A stretch of 64,000 nt of DNA from Tetracentron sinense (Eukaryota; Streptophyta; Magnoliopsida; Trochodendrales; Trochodendraceae), in contig JABCRI010001478.1 of NCBI GenBank assembly GCA_015143295.1, forward strand, positions 186,001-250,000, given 5' to 3'. Below the pieces are notes generated by a model. That model made no database searches and had not been told where the DNA came from. It saw only the letters and a list, made by a program, of their open reading frames with translations. The position numbers were made by a program, and so were the translations under genes. Shown one piece after another: positions 34,641 through 46,920 of the stretch (position 1 is its first letter; each line of letters starts with the position of its first letter).

Positions 34641-34768
34641 TTTCTAGTCATCCAGCCAACAATTCCTTCGGCATCAAGTTACTAATCATATACCTTTTTA
34701 GGGGTTTCTAGTCATCCAGCCAGCAATTCCTTCGGCATCAAGTTACTAATCGTATACCTTTTTAGTGG
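34641..34768 (+). repeat. Tandem duplication, 64 bp x 2
   Basis: The unit from TTTCTAGTCATCCAGCCA to CGTATACCTTTTTAG is repeated at 34641-34704 and 34705-34768 with only two or three mismatches. It is recent and non-coding. Confidence 0.9.
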
Positions 34769-36105
34769 TTAAAGATGGCAGTTCATGGCACCGCGAGATG
34801 ATTATTGTTATGCCCCTCAAATCAGGCCCATGTGAGCGTTATGGCATGAAAAGGTCTGCAGCCAACTTTGGAACATTATAACAGCTCTCCCAATCATTCC
34901 TCACAAATTGATAAAGAGAAATACGACATTCTCAGACTCAAGCTAGATATTCCACCAACAATCCAAAGTGATCAAATAGATCCAAGTCTACCGTTGGATC
35001 TTTGTATTCTCAAGATTCACTTGAAAGCTGCCTAAGCCTCAGAAACAGAGGCTGGCTGCTCAACCTTACTGAGGAGATGGCTTAACCCATCACTACCATA
35101 GATTCAAGGTCCCGCTGATACCTAAAATCTTCCTTCTCCCGCATGCCTGTGTTGCCAGAACACATTGTTCCCATCTCTAGTCACTCTATTTGGACCCTTA
35201 CCAGAAGTTTAAATTCACATTCTCTCTCTCTCTCACAGAGAGACATCACCAATACCAGTTACGGAATTAGGCGTCCACACAGTGTTATTAAAACCGGACT
35301 GGACTGGCCGGTTGAACCAGTAAAACTGGGAACTGGCCAGGTTGCCGGTTCTGAAACCTCCCAAAACTGTATTAAGAACCAGCCAGATCTGACAGGAAAA
35401 ACCGGGGTTAAAAACTGGTAGAACCGGCCAGGAAAAGAGGAAAAATTGATTATTATTTTTTAATTAATAACAGGACACGGTCGAACCGGACCGGGTGAAC
35501 CGGCTGCTCCGAATCGTCTCCGAGGAAGCTATTGGCTATTGCACAACCCTTGAAGGGATTGGGGTAAGGAGCCCAAATCTTCTTGGCGGTTCCGCATATC
35601 AGGGGACTATTCCTCCTTGCTCTCACATAGCCGACCCTTTAACTCCCATTAACTCGGGTTAGTTTTTTTTTTTTAATCCTTTAGTTAATTTTATTTATTG
35701 TACTTTTCTAAAAACCAAGGGTAGTTGTGGGTGAATCCTAAGGGTGGATGAATCTTAACCACAATTAAATGGGGTTAGAAGGGGGACAGTGGCAAGAAAA
35801 TGGGAGCCGAGATGCCCCTCCTGGCGTTACCGACCAAGGAAGTGATTATTTTTCCTTTTGACATACCCAAAACTATTTAGTACGTTCTGGGTACAGGAGT
35901 TTAGACCGGTTCATTGGTCGGGTTGGATCCACATACCAGTACGACAGTACCCGAGTAAGTTTCACGTCCAGAGTTGAGTCAAGGTTATGTGGATTTAAAA
36001 ATGGTCATGGAGTTCTGGCTTTTCCATATCTGGCATATGCCGTATCTGACGGTTGGGTATGGATCATATCCTTCATACCCGGTTCAGGGTACCCTGCATC
36101 TGATG
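34769..36105. other. Intergenic DNA with ACCGG-rich repeat remnant
   Basis: No gene is supported. Around 35283-35515 there are many copies of ACCGG(A/C)CTGG, AACCGGC and GGCCGGTTGAACC in both orientations, typical of a plant MITE-like family. Around 35640-35800 part of the sequence (AAACCAAGG.TAG..GTGAATC.TAA) resembles the inner part of the hairpin at 52088-52546. Confidence 0.45.
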
Positions 36106-37181
36106 TAGCAGGGTGAGTATTGAGCCGAGCCTTTATCGAGCATGTAAATATGTTCGAGCTTGGCTCAACTTATTCATAGATAGGGGTGTAACCGAGCCGG
36201 GCTAGCTCAAAGTTCGGCCCGGCTTGGCCCGAAAAAACCCGGCTTGAGGTCGAAAAATAGGCTTGATCGAGCCGAGCTATTTTTTGAGTTTGAAAATGTA
36301 TTTGAGCTGAGCTTGAGCCAAGGCATGTTTGATTCGGCTCGGCTCAAAGCTCGGCTTGATTGAGACTCGGTTCGGCTCGAGCTCAGCTCGGATTGAATAT
36401 TATATAAAAATAATATTATATATATAAGTAATATAATTATTATACATATAAATAAGATAATTATTATATATATATATATAATAAAAATATTATTATTTTT
36501 ATTAAAAAATTATTTTTAATAAATTCAATCCAAGCTCAAGCCAAGCCAAGCCAAGCTCAAGCCTAACCGAGCATATTCGAGCCGAGCCGAGCTCGAACAT
36601 AGATGAAAAAATTTTAAACCGAGCCGAGCTCGAGCATAGATGAAAAAATTTCAAACTGAGCCGAGCAGGGCCAAGCCTGGCTCGAATACACCCCCTATTC
36701 ATAGACGAGCAAAACCGAGCTTAAGCTTTTAACAAGCTCAGTTAAAATATAATTAGTTTAAAAATATACGTATAATATATGAATAGTTTATAAATTAATT
36801 CTTTGATGAGATGAAATCATTTAATTTCACCACCTTAATCTACAACTTTTACGCTTTTACGCGAAGTAACCTAACATAACACAACAAGCTGGAAGGCTAA
36901 AAGTGACTCCCTTAATAATAGTATTTCCTTTTTTGCCCCTTAAGTATGTTAATTATGTACTTAACTTTTAAAATTTTTAGTAATTTAATTTTTATCAAGT
37001 AAATATATAACTGAGCTTTTAACGAGCTAAGTAGGGGGGTGTTCAGGCTCGACTCGTTAACTAAATGAGCCCGAAAATCAAGCTTGAGCTTCCCTTGCTT
37101 ACTAAATAAACGTACAAGATCAAGCTTTTAACGATTCGAGCTCAGGCTATTCGCAAGCACATTTTTGGTTAATCACCCCTA
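36106..37181. mobile_element. hAT-type MITE split by a second MITE
   Basis: The ends are TAGCAGGGTGAGTATTGAGC and GGTTAATCACCCCTA. The flanking 8-bp duplication is ATCTGATG (36098-36105) and ATCTAATG (37182-37189), with one mismatch. The interior has the AGCTT/GAGCTC repeats of the 19360 family. A complete MITE (36181-36697) sits 75 bp inside its left end. A further TAGGGGGGTG at 37033 may be an old internal end. Confidence 0.7.
36181..36697. mobile_element. Nested hAT-type MITE, 517 bp
   Basis: The ends are TAGGGGTGTAACCGAGCC and GGCTCGAATACACCCCCTA, with the exact 8-bp duplication TTCATAGA (36173-36180, 36698-36705). The interior is packed with GAGCCGAGC/GCTCGGCTC and has an AT-rich core. 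Same family as 51469-51978. Confidence 0.93.
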
Positions 37182-37349
37182 ATCTAATGAAAACAAATGA
37201 ATTTATTTTGCGTATTATCAATACTTGACCCGTTGACACTTTTATTTTTTTCTAGGGATATCATTTAGCTATAGCTAGTAGCATCAGTTAATGGGGAGTG
37301 AAGTTCTTACAAGTCATCACTCAGTGAGAATGGATCCCAAGACCTCTCT

Positions 37350-38812
37350 TGTCGCGACCCAAAATCCCCCTTAGGAGTTTAGGAGACTTTGGCTCGTGAT
37401 TTGACTTACCATATCAATCATCCTGCATAATAACAAATCATACTACAACAGAAACTAACAAAAATTTTCTTTTATATACATGATTGTATTCCAAGAATTA
37501 TACACAATAACAACATGACTAAATGTAAGAGTGGACATGCTCATCCATCAAAATACAAAATACAAAACTCTCTCTCAACCTGATAGGGCCAACTATCTAA
37601 GTCTCTAGCCTCCACCTGAGGCTCTAATGCAGGTTCCACACGAGGCTCCTCCTCACCATAGTCCTCCTCGATCCATGGATTAGGAACACAAATATCGAAC
37701 GGTGTACCTACTAACATCAAAATGCACGATTGAATATTAAAACACTAAGCGAGTACAAGCTACTAGCTAACAATGATATAATACAATTCATAGCATACTC
37801 GAAATTTAAACAATACATTCATGTGCATGAAAGAAACCCAAGTAAAAATCCTCATTTAAATCATATGTGCATATTACATAGATCATACTTGAAATTAGTT
37901 TTTCGTGTTTTCAAAACTTTATTGTCGTGCTTAAAACATTTTCTTGCCTTGTTCTTGTTGCGTGAGAATCATGATTGTCTTGTTTTGTTTTTGTTCTTGT
38001 CTGAATCATACTTGTCTTGTCTTGTTCTTGAAGCCAGATATTAGTGCCCTTGAAACTACTTGAAAGTCGGGTATGTAAATACCCCTCATCGAAATACTTG
38101 AAGAAACTTGAAACCGGGTGTATAAACACCCTTTATTGAAATGAAAAAAGGCACACTAATATCCTTGAACAACCCAAAGTTTAACATTATCATCCTTGTT
38201 TGTCTTTTCTTGATGCCAGATATGACATATCCTTGGATATGCCCTATCCTTGACCAACCCAAAGTTTGGCATTATCATTCGTTCGTGGAATCACTTGTCT
38301 TGTGGTTTGGTTTACTTTCAATTACTTGTATTTAGAAAATCTCAGTCATGCAATACATGTTTGTGCATAAAGGCTTTTGTGAACATCGTGCTATCATAGG
38401 AAAACTTAAAGAAATCACATGTTGGAATTGAAAACATAGTTACATTCATGAAATACCTTTAAACATGCATTCATAGTCATAGGGCATCATTAATGTAGCA
38501 TACATTGCATCAATCATGGATACTTAGCCTATTACATCCATAACATACTTTATAGTCCATACGTTTTAGGGAAACATGATTAATTTAGAAAATAGGAACT
38601 ACTCATACCCAAATCTCAACATTCATGCTTTAAAAATCTAGCTTATCACTAAATCAACTAGTAAGGTATACTTACTTGGCAAAGGCCAAATCTTGGCTTG
38701 AGAGATGGCTTGGACACGGACTTGAGCTTTAGGCCTTTTACAAGAATAGTGCATTGACACTATTCACAACACTATTTACATGAATTGTGACTGTGAGAAC
38801 CGGGGTTCTACA
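37350..38812 (-). repeat. Tekay 3' LTR (internally deleted)
   Basis: 1463 bp. Colinear with 48584-50624 except that it lacks about 588 bp that correspond to 49966-50553. The junction lies at a CTT shared by both deletion ends, which suggests microhomology-mediated loss. The U3 palindrome cluster is inside the lost part. Confidence 0.92.
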
Positions 38813-38828
38813 TCCTCCTCCCTTATAG
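38813..38828 (-). promoter_or_regulatory. Tekay polypurine tract
   Basis: The minus strand reads CTATAAGGGAGGAGGA directly before the 3' LTR. This is the expected plus-strand DNA priming site. Confidence 0.8.
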
Positions 38829-39056
38829 AAATTTCATCCTCAAAATTAGGACGATACAAAAATATAAAAGATCCAAATTCATGAAAACAAACAAGAGAAC
38901 TATACAAACAACTGAGGGTACTTTTCCCGCACTTCGCCTTCGTGCACCCATGTGGCTTCTTCTCTAGCATGATGTTGCTAGTGAACAAGAACCAAGAGAA
39001 TCGTCTTATTGCCCAAAAATTGATCTCTATGATCCAAGATTTGGATCGGCTGCTCC
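38829..39056 (-). pseudogene. Tekay pol C-terminal (chromodomain-type) end
   Basis: The minus strand contains ATWVHEGEVREKYPQLF (around 38900-38960), the end of the chromodomain-type tail of Tekay/Del pol, then the NFEDEI..R block that precedes the polypurine tract. It is cut off from the rest of integrase by the solo LTR at 39062-41531 and has an internal stop near 39000. The tail would have directed integration to particular chromatin. Confidence 0.75.
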
Positions 39057-39841
39057 ACCAATGTCGCGACCCAAAACCCACCCTAAGAGTTAGAGTGAAC
39101 TTTGGACGACTAATCATGGCTTACATGACTTGCTTGACAAACCATCCTGCAAAAACCCACAGAGCATATACAATAGAGGACATTATCAGTGGAAACATAC
39201 TCTATCATGGCACAGCGGAAGACTAACAACCCTCTATGTATATACATACTTAAATTCAAGTTTTATACAAAAAGCAATCCATAAGAAAGTGCGGACAGAC
39301 CCGGCAAAATACGTGGATATAATCTCTCATCTCACCCACAGCTATTCACTCAGAATCTACAACCGCCTAATGGTAACCCTCTACGGGAGGTTCCTCCAAA
39401 GGCCCCTCGACGTACTCCTCCTCCACCCATGGACCAGGAGCACAAACATCAACTGGAGCAGCAGCTCCCTCGGAACCTGCCGACATAAGAAGTACGGCTG
39501 AGCATGGAATACTCAGCGGGTACTAAATACTAACCAACAGTCATAGTATACAGATAGCATACATAAAGTAGGAAACAAATTTGCATATATAGAACATGAA
39601 CAATTTATATCATACAAGGAAGTAAAGCAATTTATATTCATGCTTGCATTCAGAAAGACTGATAAAACCCTTGAAAACATCGTGCACTTGACTTGACTTG
39701 AAATACCCTTTGCGTGATTGTGAACCTGTTAACCGTGTCATGCTTGTCATGCTTGCATCATGCGTGCCATGTCATGTCATGCGTGTCATGCGTGTCATGC
39801 GAGTATCATGCTTGCTTGTTCATAATTTAAACATGTTCACA

Positions 39842-39983
39842 TGCCTAGTTGCCGTTCATAGTCCGTCGCAACTAGTACCCTATATGTAGATGGGTATGCC
39901 TAGTTACCGTTCATAGCCCGTCGCAACTAGCATCCATGCGGAATGTGAATGCCTAGTTGCCGTTCATAGCCCGTCGCAACTAG
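39842..39983. repeat. Three hairpin repeats in solo LTR
   Basis: Each unit reads CCTAGTT(G/A)CCGTTCATAG then (T/C)CCGTCGCAACTAG, and can fold because CTAGTTGC pairs with GCAACTAG. Units begin near 39843, 39898 and 39951. TCATGCGTG runs flank them. They occupy the same part of the LTR as the 57-bp repeats of the solo LTR at 1548-3922. Confidence 0.8.
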
Positions 39984-41007
39984 CATCCATGCGTGTAATG
40001 CCATGCAGAGTTATGCGTGTCATGTGAATGCTAAGCTATGCGTGTCATGCCATGCTATGCATGTCATGCGAGGGGATGAGAGACCCTTCTTATGATAATG
40101 CATGATTGACTTGTCCTTGCCAAGAGCGAGGTAAAACATATCGTAGGATATGTCCCACCTCTAACCATGTTCTTGAAAACCTCGATAATTCATGTCATGC
40201 GTGACGTGCTCGTGGGAACCGTGTACATACTTGCATTTAAATTTAAACATGACCATTGGGTAATTTCACAACACATATAGCGTCAAAGATTAAGCAATTC
40301 AATATTCATAGCATTTAGGGAAAACAGGAAACACACTATCATAGGCCCTAGCAATATTCAGAATTTATTAGGCATGTATTTCCTAATTTACAGCTCACTG
40401 TATTCACCTTGACATTTCATCAAACATGGTGTGTTCATTATGGATTTACCCTACAACATGCTTTTCTAGATGGTTTTACTCAATCATACATGTATGTTTA
40501 TTATTGGAACAATGCCCTTCCCCGTTTTAATCATCACCACACAACCACTGGCATCCAATCGCCCCTTACATCTCCATTCACCATTTACCATTCATCCATC
40601 TCATAGCACATGTGTAAGTGAAAGAAAATAAAGAGAAATGAGGGGAAAAGATGATCTATAACTAGGAGGGTAGTAAAAAGTACCGACCTTGAAGAGGTGA
40701 GGAAGAAACCCTCTTTCCAAATGACTGTGTAGCTGCTGCCCTAGCTTGGATCGCGAGCTCCACAATGCCTGAACCGAAATCTTGAAGAAAACGGGCTTGA
40801 GGTTGATCTAGGGTTTCAAAACCCCTTTGATTTCTCTCCAAAATGGAAACCCTAGGTTGGAATCGCCTTCTCCCCTTTCTCCTATTCTCTCAAACTCTCT
40901 AAGTGTCGAATGATGCCCTAAAGGCTCGGGTTAAACTCTTAAGGTAAGAGTGAATTGACCAAAAGACCGTAATACCCTTACTGGGATTTCTGCAATGACG
41001 CGAGGAC

Positions 41008-41240
41008 CGTGAATAGTGCTGAACACATTGTGCCGTGAACAGTGCCAACTCGTGGTGTGTGAATAGTGCCAACTCGTGGTGCTGTGAATAGTGCCAACTC
41101 GTGGTGCTGTGAATAGTGCCAACTCGTGGTGCTGTGAATAGTGCTGAGCCCGTTGTCCGTTGTCTTATGTACAGCGTGCCCGTGGTGAGTTGTACAACGT
41201 GCCCGTTGTGAGCTGTACAACGGATGCACACAGTATACGT
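41008..41240. repeat. 25-bp tandem array in LTR U3
   Basis: GCCAACTCGTGGTGCTGTGAATAGT-type units repeat four times between about 41042 and 41150, flanked by looser GTGAA(T/C)AGTGC copies and then CGTTGT/CGTGCCC variants up to 41240. It lies 290-520 bp from the high-coordinate LTR end, which is the start of U3. Confidence 0.8.
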
Positions 41241-41536
41241 TATCAGAGTACGTTGTCTGTGCTACGTTATCAGAGTACGACGTCAGAGCACGTCCTTAGT
41301 GCCTTCCGAGCTACGATTTCCTACAGGTTCAGACTGTTTTGGCCATATCTTTTGACTCGTTCATCCGATTTTGACGATTCAACTTGCGTTGTGTTCGTAC
41401 TTCGAAAAGGAACATTTCTGACGTTTCGAAATTTCCAATTTCTTCCTTATTTATTAATTATACCTCTTAAAAAGGCAAAAATGACAACGAGAGTGTCATG
41501 TATTAACTGTGAAAAGGTCCGGGGCTCTACAACCAA

Positions 41537-42812
41537 TGTGAGATCCTCTGGGATTTCCAAAGGGTCAAGGTCGATCACATGAGAAGAATCCGGAATGTAT
41601 TTTCGAAGTATGGACACATGAAATACGTTGTGAACCGCCACTATGTGAGTACGTAGAGCTACCCGATGCGCAATCTCACCAACTCTGGTGATGATCTCAA
41701 AATGACCCACATACCTCGGGCTGAGCTTGCCCCTCTTGCCAAACCTCATAATTCCCTTCGTCAGCAAAATCTTGACGAACACATAAACGCCAACACAGAA
41801 CTCAAGATCCCTTCGATGGGTGTCAGCATAGCTCTTTTGCCGATCCTGAGCAGTTTTCAACCTCTCCTTGATGATCCTAACCCTATCTACAGTCTGCTTA
41901 ATCAACTCGGGGCCCAACACTTTCTTTTTCCCGACTTCATCCCAGCATAGAGAAGACCTGCAACTTCTCCCATATAAGGCCTCGAAAGGTGCCATCTGGA
42001 TGCTCACCTGATAACTGTTATTGTAGGCGAACTCAACCAACGACAAGTGATCCTCCCAACTGTCTTTGAAGTTCAACATGCAAGCCTAGAGCATGTCCTT
42101 TATAATCTGATGCACCCTCTCGGTCTGCCCATCAGTCTGAGGATGAAAGGCGATGCAAAAATCCAGATGAGAACCCAAGGCACTCTAAAAGCTCTTCCAG
42201 AAACTAGAAGTAAACCTTGGATCCTTGTCTAACACAATGCAAACTGGCACCTCGTGCAACTGAACCACTTCTTTGATGTACAGTTCTACAAGATGGTTCG
42301 AGTTGAACGTAGTTCGATAAGGCAAGAAATGGGCGGACTTCGTCAAACGATCAACCACCACCCAAATGGCATTGGAGTTCTTCACCGTCCTTAGCAATCC
42401 AACAATAAAATCCATTGAGATATTCTCTCATTTCCACTCGGGAATCAAAAGGGGCTACAAAAGACCTGCCGGCCTCATATGCTTGGCCTTGACTTACTGG
42501 CACACCAAGCACCGAGACACATACTCTGCCACCTCCCTCTTCATGTTTCTTCACCAAAAGTATCTCTTTAAGTTTTGGTACATCTTCGTACCCCCAGGAT
42601 GCACCGAGTACTTGGACCGGTGAGCTTCATCTAAGATCTCACTCCTAAACTCTACATCAGCAGGAACACAACCTTTCCTTAAATGTGATGGCTCGATCAC
42701 CATTCAAAGAGAATTTATCACTCTTATTGTTAATTGCATTATCTTGGTAAACGATTAGCTCCGCATTTGAACCCTACAACTCTTGGATCCGAACCAGGAT
42801 ATAGGGTCTGAC
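41537..42812 (-). pseudogene. Tekay integrase (decayed)
   Basis: The minus strand carries the HHCC region (around 42480-42600), then the core MDFIVGLLRT, VVVDRLTKSAHFLP and IVLDKDPRFTSSFW (42185-42415). After a stop follow the YNNSYQVSIQMAPFEALYGR block and the GPF/Y-type C-terminus (KLSPRYVGHFEI, VFHVSILRKYI, 41540-42079). The frame runs into the solo LTR at 41531. Catalytic aspartates are visible, but frameshifts near 42110 and 42420 break the enzyme. Confidence 0.88.
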
Positions 42813-45035
42813 TGTAAGATTAGCCATAACTGTGAAAGTATGCCTCTTTTTAATTTTAGAAAAATAATTCTTGGGGGGGCATACATTGAATCCCAAGATC
42901 TGACTACGATTCTAATTGATTTTATTCAATGAAGGATAAAAACAACAATCACCTTTGCGACTTTGATATTGATAAGTCTAATCCATGTTATACAATGATG
43001 CCCACAAAACTTCGTAAGTAAAAAGTCTCATTCGCGATTCACACGAACTTTCTTATTCATTTAAAGCTTTTCTCCAATGAAAGCTAATGACCCTTCCAAT
43101 TCAAGCTCTATAATCTTTTATTCTTTTCTTGAACGCAAGATCATTTCTTGATTAACAAGATTGGTTCTGATTTTGTTCAAGATCCAAATCAAAACCAAGA
43201 GGAAAGAATATGGGAGTATGACCTTCCAACTACCACAAGAGGGAGAGGGGGGCGTGAGCTATTGGAGAGGGAGAGAGAAAACGTTGGAGAGTAATCATTG
43301 TGGCCAAGGGGTGGACGTACCACCTTATATATAGGCCTCTTGGATTGCTTACTTGCAATCCAAGACTCCTCTCTCCTATCCTAATCCTATTAGAATTTCC
43401 TCAAAAAGATTTCTTAATGATAACTCCTAATTAATTAGGATTTATCTTAATAAGAATCTAACCTTATCCATTAGTAAGAAACTAATCTTATCCTTATCTA
43501 TTAGGATAATTAATTAGTAACAAACTAATCTTATCATTATCTTAATAGAGAATCATTAGTAACAAACTAATACAATCCCTATTTTATAAGGATTCTTTAA
43601 TTAGCAACCAAACAATCTAATCCCTAACTATTTGGAGATAAGATCACCTAACTAACTAAAGAGATAAGGTTCACCATGAAGTGGGCGTCCCACCCTAGGT
43701 GGGCCCCACTTCCACACGCCCATCAAAGAGTTCCAAACTCTTTTGATCATTATTTGATCTTTATTAAAAATCCCCTATGGGTCCTACCCACATGGTTAAT
43801 CACATCCTATATGATTTCACCTATTAGAGTTTCACTATTCCATAAAGTGATATTCTTAGAGAAATTAATTAATTAAATTAAAAGCTTTAAGAAAGTCCTA
43901 GTGTGTGGGATCTAAAGGGATCTCCTATTTCCGGGTGTGGGACCAAGTGCTTAACCCTTTTGGTTAAAGCCTTGTTACTAGGAAACACTTTCCTATAAAA
44001 CCATTAAGATCATAGACTATCATCTATGTCCCTGGACTTCCACCAATCACAATAATGTCCATCAACACAATGTGACTAACCCTCAAAAAATAGAGAATTA
44101 CTTGCAGGTATTTCTATTATAAGATTTGTTTACAGATGCATCCTTCTATTTCTAATATTGTTATAAGCTTACGGGACAATATCTTATACTGTCTGTAATC
44201 CCTAGCTTATAATGAGAATCATTTCTCTTTGATACTTTTAGTCAAACTTGGACTTTCAAAACTACTTTTAGAAATTCTTTAAAAGAAATAATAATAATAA
44301 TAATTATATTCCTTTTATATAGAAAATAAACTTCTCGATAAAACCAATTCATCGATAAATACCAGTTCTGGTTTTCCAAATCCGGTTTGACAAGTATCAA
44401 CTCAATATAAATTACTCCAGAAGAGTAGTGGAATCATTGTTGAGCGTATACACACTTCTTCTAGTATAGCGTATATAACCCAATAAGCCCATATTTAGTC
44501 CAGTGTGTTGGATATTGACGATTGGCTACATCAAAACTATATAGGCAAATACTAGAGAAGATGTCGACCTCTCAGGTTAAGGACAATCTGTCAAATAGAC
44601 TACCCTAAACATATAGACAGTATATTTCTAAGGGTATCCACTGAGCGATCCAGTTGCAATATAAGTACTTCTTACTTATATCCACATCTTAGTCAAGAGA
44701 CCTTTCTCTCAGTAATTGAGATTTATCACTCCATCATATAGAACTAACAATGTGTAAGTTAATAGGAATATATTGTCCAGATGTATCATAAATAACTTAG
44801 AACAATTTTAGGTCTATAAGGAACCAAAAAACCATATCTCCTTAGCAATTAGTTAAAAACTAATTGGATGGTTTTCTTACAATATTACCTAAGGGACAAA
44901 GTAGTCTCATCTAATGAGATACTTTTAATATGTTATCCAATATAAAAGACAATATGTGAATGTAAAATATGCTTTTATTGATTAAGTAGACTAATACAAT
45001 TCTGGAATGGCTTTTGTGGGCGTATGTATCTAACA
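42813..45035 (-). mobile_element. Second solo LTR inserted in Tekay pol
   Basis: On the minus strand it starts TGTTAGATACATACGCCC and ends GGCTAATCTTACA. GACTG occurs at both borders (42810-42814, 45036-45040), overlapping the terminal CA by 2 bp. A TATA box (CTATATATAAGG on the minus strand, near 43335) is followed by a long R-U5 region. No internal domain is present. It belongs to a different LTR family, perhaps copia, and separates integrase from RNase H. Confidence 0.85.
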
Positions 45036-45040
45036 GACTG

Positions 45041-45660
45041 AACCAAAGGTAGGAATGTTGAAACTGGTATCGAGGTTCGCCATGACTTCCAACATCTTTC
45101 ACTCATAAACCATCATGTGGGCCACAAGTCCAGGAGGCTTCTTACTCAGAGCATCTGCCACAATGTTTGTTTTACCTGGGTGGTACTGAATAGAGCACTT
45201 GTAGTTCTTTAAGAATTCCATCCATCTACGCTGCCTCAAATTTAGCTCATTCTGAGAAAATAGATACTTTAAGCCTTTGTGATCTATGAATACATCAAAC
45301 TATTCCCCATAAAGGTAATGTCGCCAAATTTTCAATGTAAACACAACTGCGGCAAGTTCCAATCATGTGTACTATAGTTCTTTTCATGCTCTTTCAACTG
45401 CCGAGAAGCATAGGCGATGCCCTTCCTGTGCTGCATGAGAACACATCCTAGCCCGACGTGCGAGGCTTCGCTATATACTATAAATCTACCATTCTCCGAT
45501 GAGACTGTGAGAACGGGGACCGTAGTAAGCCGCTTCTTCAACTCTATGAAGTTATTCTCACAATTGTCGCTCCAAACAAACTTGGCATTCTTACGCATAA
45601 GATATGTGAGCGATGCCGCTAAACTAGAGAATCCTTCTACAAATCTCCAGTAGTAGCCTA
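45041..45660 (-). pseudogene. Tekay RNase H (decayed)
   Basis: The 45332-45598 frame starts at [20 protein letters not shown] and continues [39 protein letters not shown]. The rest of RNase [26 protein letters not shown]-like, is readable out of frame at about 45180-45290. The first catalytic Asp of the DAS motif is Glu (SEAS). Frameshifts near 45340 and 45290 split the domain. Confidence 0.85.
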
Positions 45661-45689
45661 CTAAACCGAGGAAGCTATGTATCTCGGTA

Positions 45690-46640
45690 ACACTCCTAGG
45701 CCTCTCTCAACTCATCACTGCCTCTATCTTTGCTGGATCAATTGAAATGCCATCAGCGGATACAACGTGGCCAAGGAACATCACCTTTTTCAACCAAAAT
45801 TCGTACTTACTCAACTTAGCATACAAGATATGTTCTCGAAGAATCTCAAGTGTAAGGCGAAGGTCTCGATCATGATCTTCCGTGTTTGAGAATACACCAA
45901 GATGTCGTCGACAAAGACAATGACACATCGATCGAGGCAAGGTCTGAACACCCGGTTCATCAAATCCATAAAAGTCGCTGGCACGTTCGTCAAACCAAAA
46001 GACATGACTAGGAACTCATAGTGTCCATACCCAGTCTTGAAGGCAGTTGTAAGAATGTCTTCCGCCTTGATCTTTAACTGATGATAACCCGATCGAAGAT
46101 TAATTTTAGAAAAAAATCTTGCTCCCTTCAACTGGTCAAACAAGTCATCTATCCGAGACAATGGATAACGATTCTTGATTGTGACCTTATTCAACTGCCT
46201 ATATTCGATGCACATTCTCATCGACACATCCTTCTTTACAAAGAGCATTGGAGCTTTCCACGGTGACACACTTGGTCGGATGAAACCAAGTTGTTGCAAC
46301 TCTTCGATCAGCTCCTTCAAATCCTTAAGCTCGATTGGGGCCATCCTGTACGACGCCCTAGAAATCAAAGCAGTGTCGAGAGCAAGCTCTATCGCGAACT
46401 CAATCTCCCGATCTGGAGGTAATCTGGGCAAATCCTCGGGAAACACTTCCAAATACTCACTCACAACAGGAATGACTGAGGAGTCTTGTGCCTCTAGGTT
46501 CAAAAGACTTAGAGCCGTGAAGCGGGCGATGTCTCTCATTCGCAACCCTTGGAAGTGAAACGAATTTACACCTTTTGGCCTAAAGTCCACCATCTTCTCA
46601 AAACAAGCCACGTGCCCGTGGTGAGTTGAGAGACAATCCA
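45690..46640 (-). pseudogene. Tekay reverse transcriptase (nearly intact core)
   Basis: One open frame of 276 residues (45811-46641) covers the lead-in ([20 protein letters not shown]), [88 protein letters not shown] and the catalytic FVDDILVYS. Asp is replaced by Glu in CIDYR (CIEYR) and Asp by Asn in KIDLRSGYHQ ([10 protein letters not shown]). A frameshift after the catalytic box moves the thumb region to 45707-45940. Confidence 0.92.
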
Positions 46641-46920
46641 TCCCGAGAATGACATCGAAGTCTTAGAATTCCAAGATGATAAGGTCGGCCAACAACTCAT
46701 TCTGCCCAACTTGAACCACATAATCCTTGTACATTGGATTAGCAAATCACTGACTTGCCAAGTAGATTCAAAATGGACAACTCACACTCCAACGGACTCG
46801 ACTCAGATGAAAATCCATTTACAAAACTAGGTGAGACGAAAGAATGAGTGGATCCTGTGTCGATCAATACTCGGGCTAGACATTCATTTACTAATAACAT
46901 GCCTGTGTAATTAAATAACT
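46641..46920 (-). pseudogene. Tekay protease
   Basis: The minus strand reads ARVLIDTGSTHSFVSPSF (about 46820-46880), the aspartic protease active site DTGSTHSF typical of chromoviruses. It is followed by [20 protein letters not shown] near 46600-46660, where protease passes into RT. At least one stop and one frameshift lie between. Confidence 0.85.

Larger units (their letters stand above)
39062..41531 (-). mobile_element. Solo LTR inserted in Tekay pol
   Basis: 2470 bp, from TGTCGCGACCC to GGGCTCTACA, with the exact duplication ACCAA (39057-39061, 41532-41536). It resembles the solo LTR at 1548-3922 in its ends and general plan (TTCCTCGACGTACTCCTCC-like and CCGACAT.AAGTACGGCTGAGCA.GGAATACTCAGC blocks) but differs from the host element's LTRs. 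It contains three hairpin repeats at 39842-39983 and a 25-bp tandem array at 41030-41150. Confidence 0.93.

Noticed and set aside
40899..41231. Minus-strand frames with repeated HSTTSWHYS residues
   Set aside because: Produced by the 25-bp tandem array in LTR U3, not by a gene.
41160..41582. 140-residue plus-strand frame
   Set aside because: It spans the end of the solo LTR and antisense integrase sequence; no motif.
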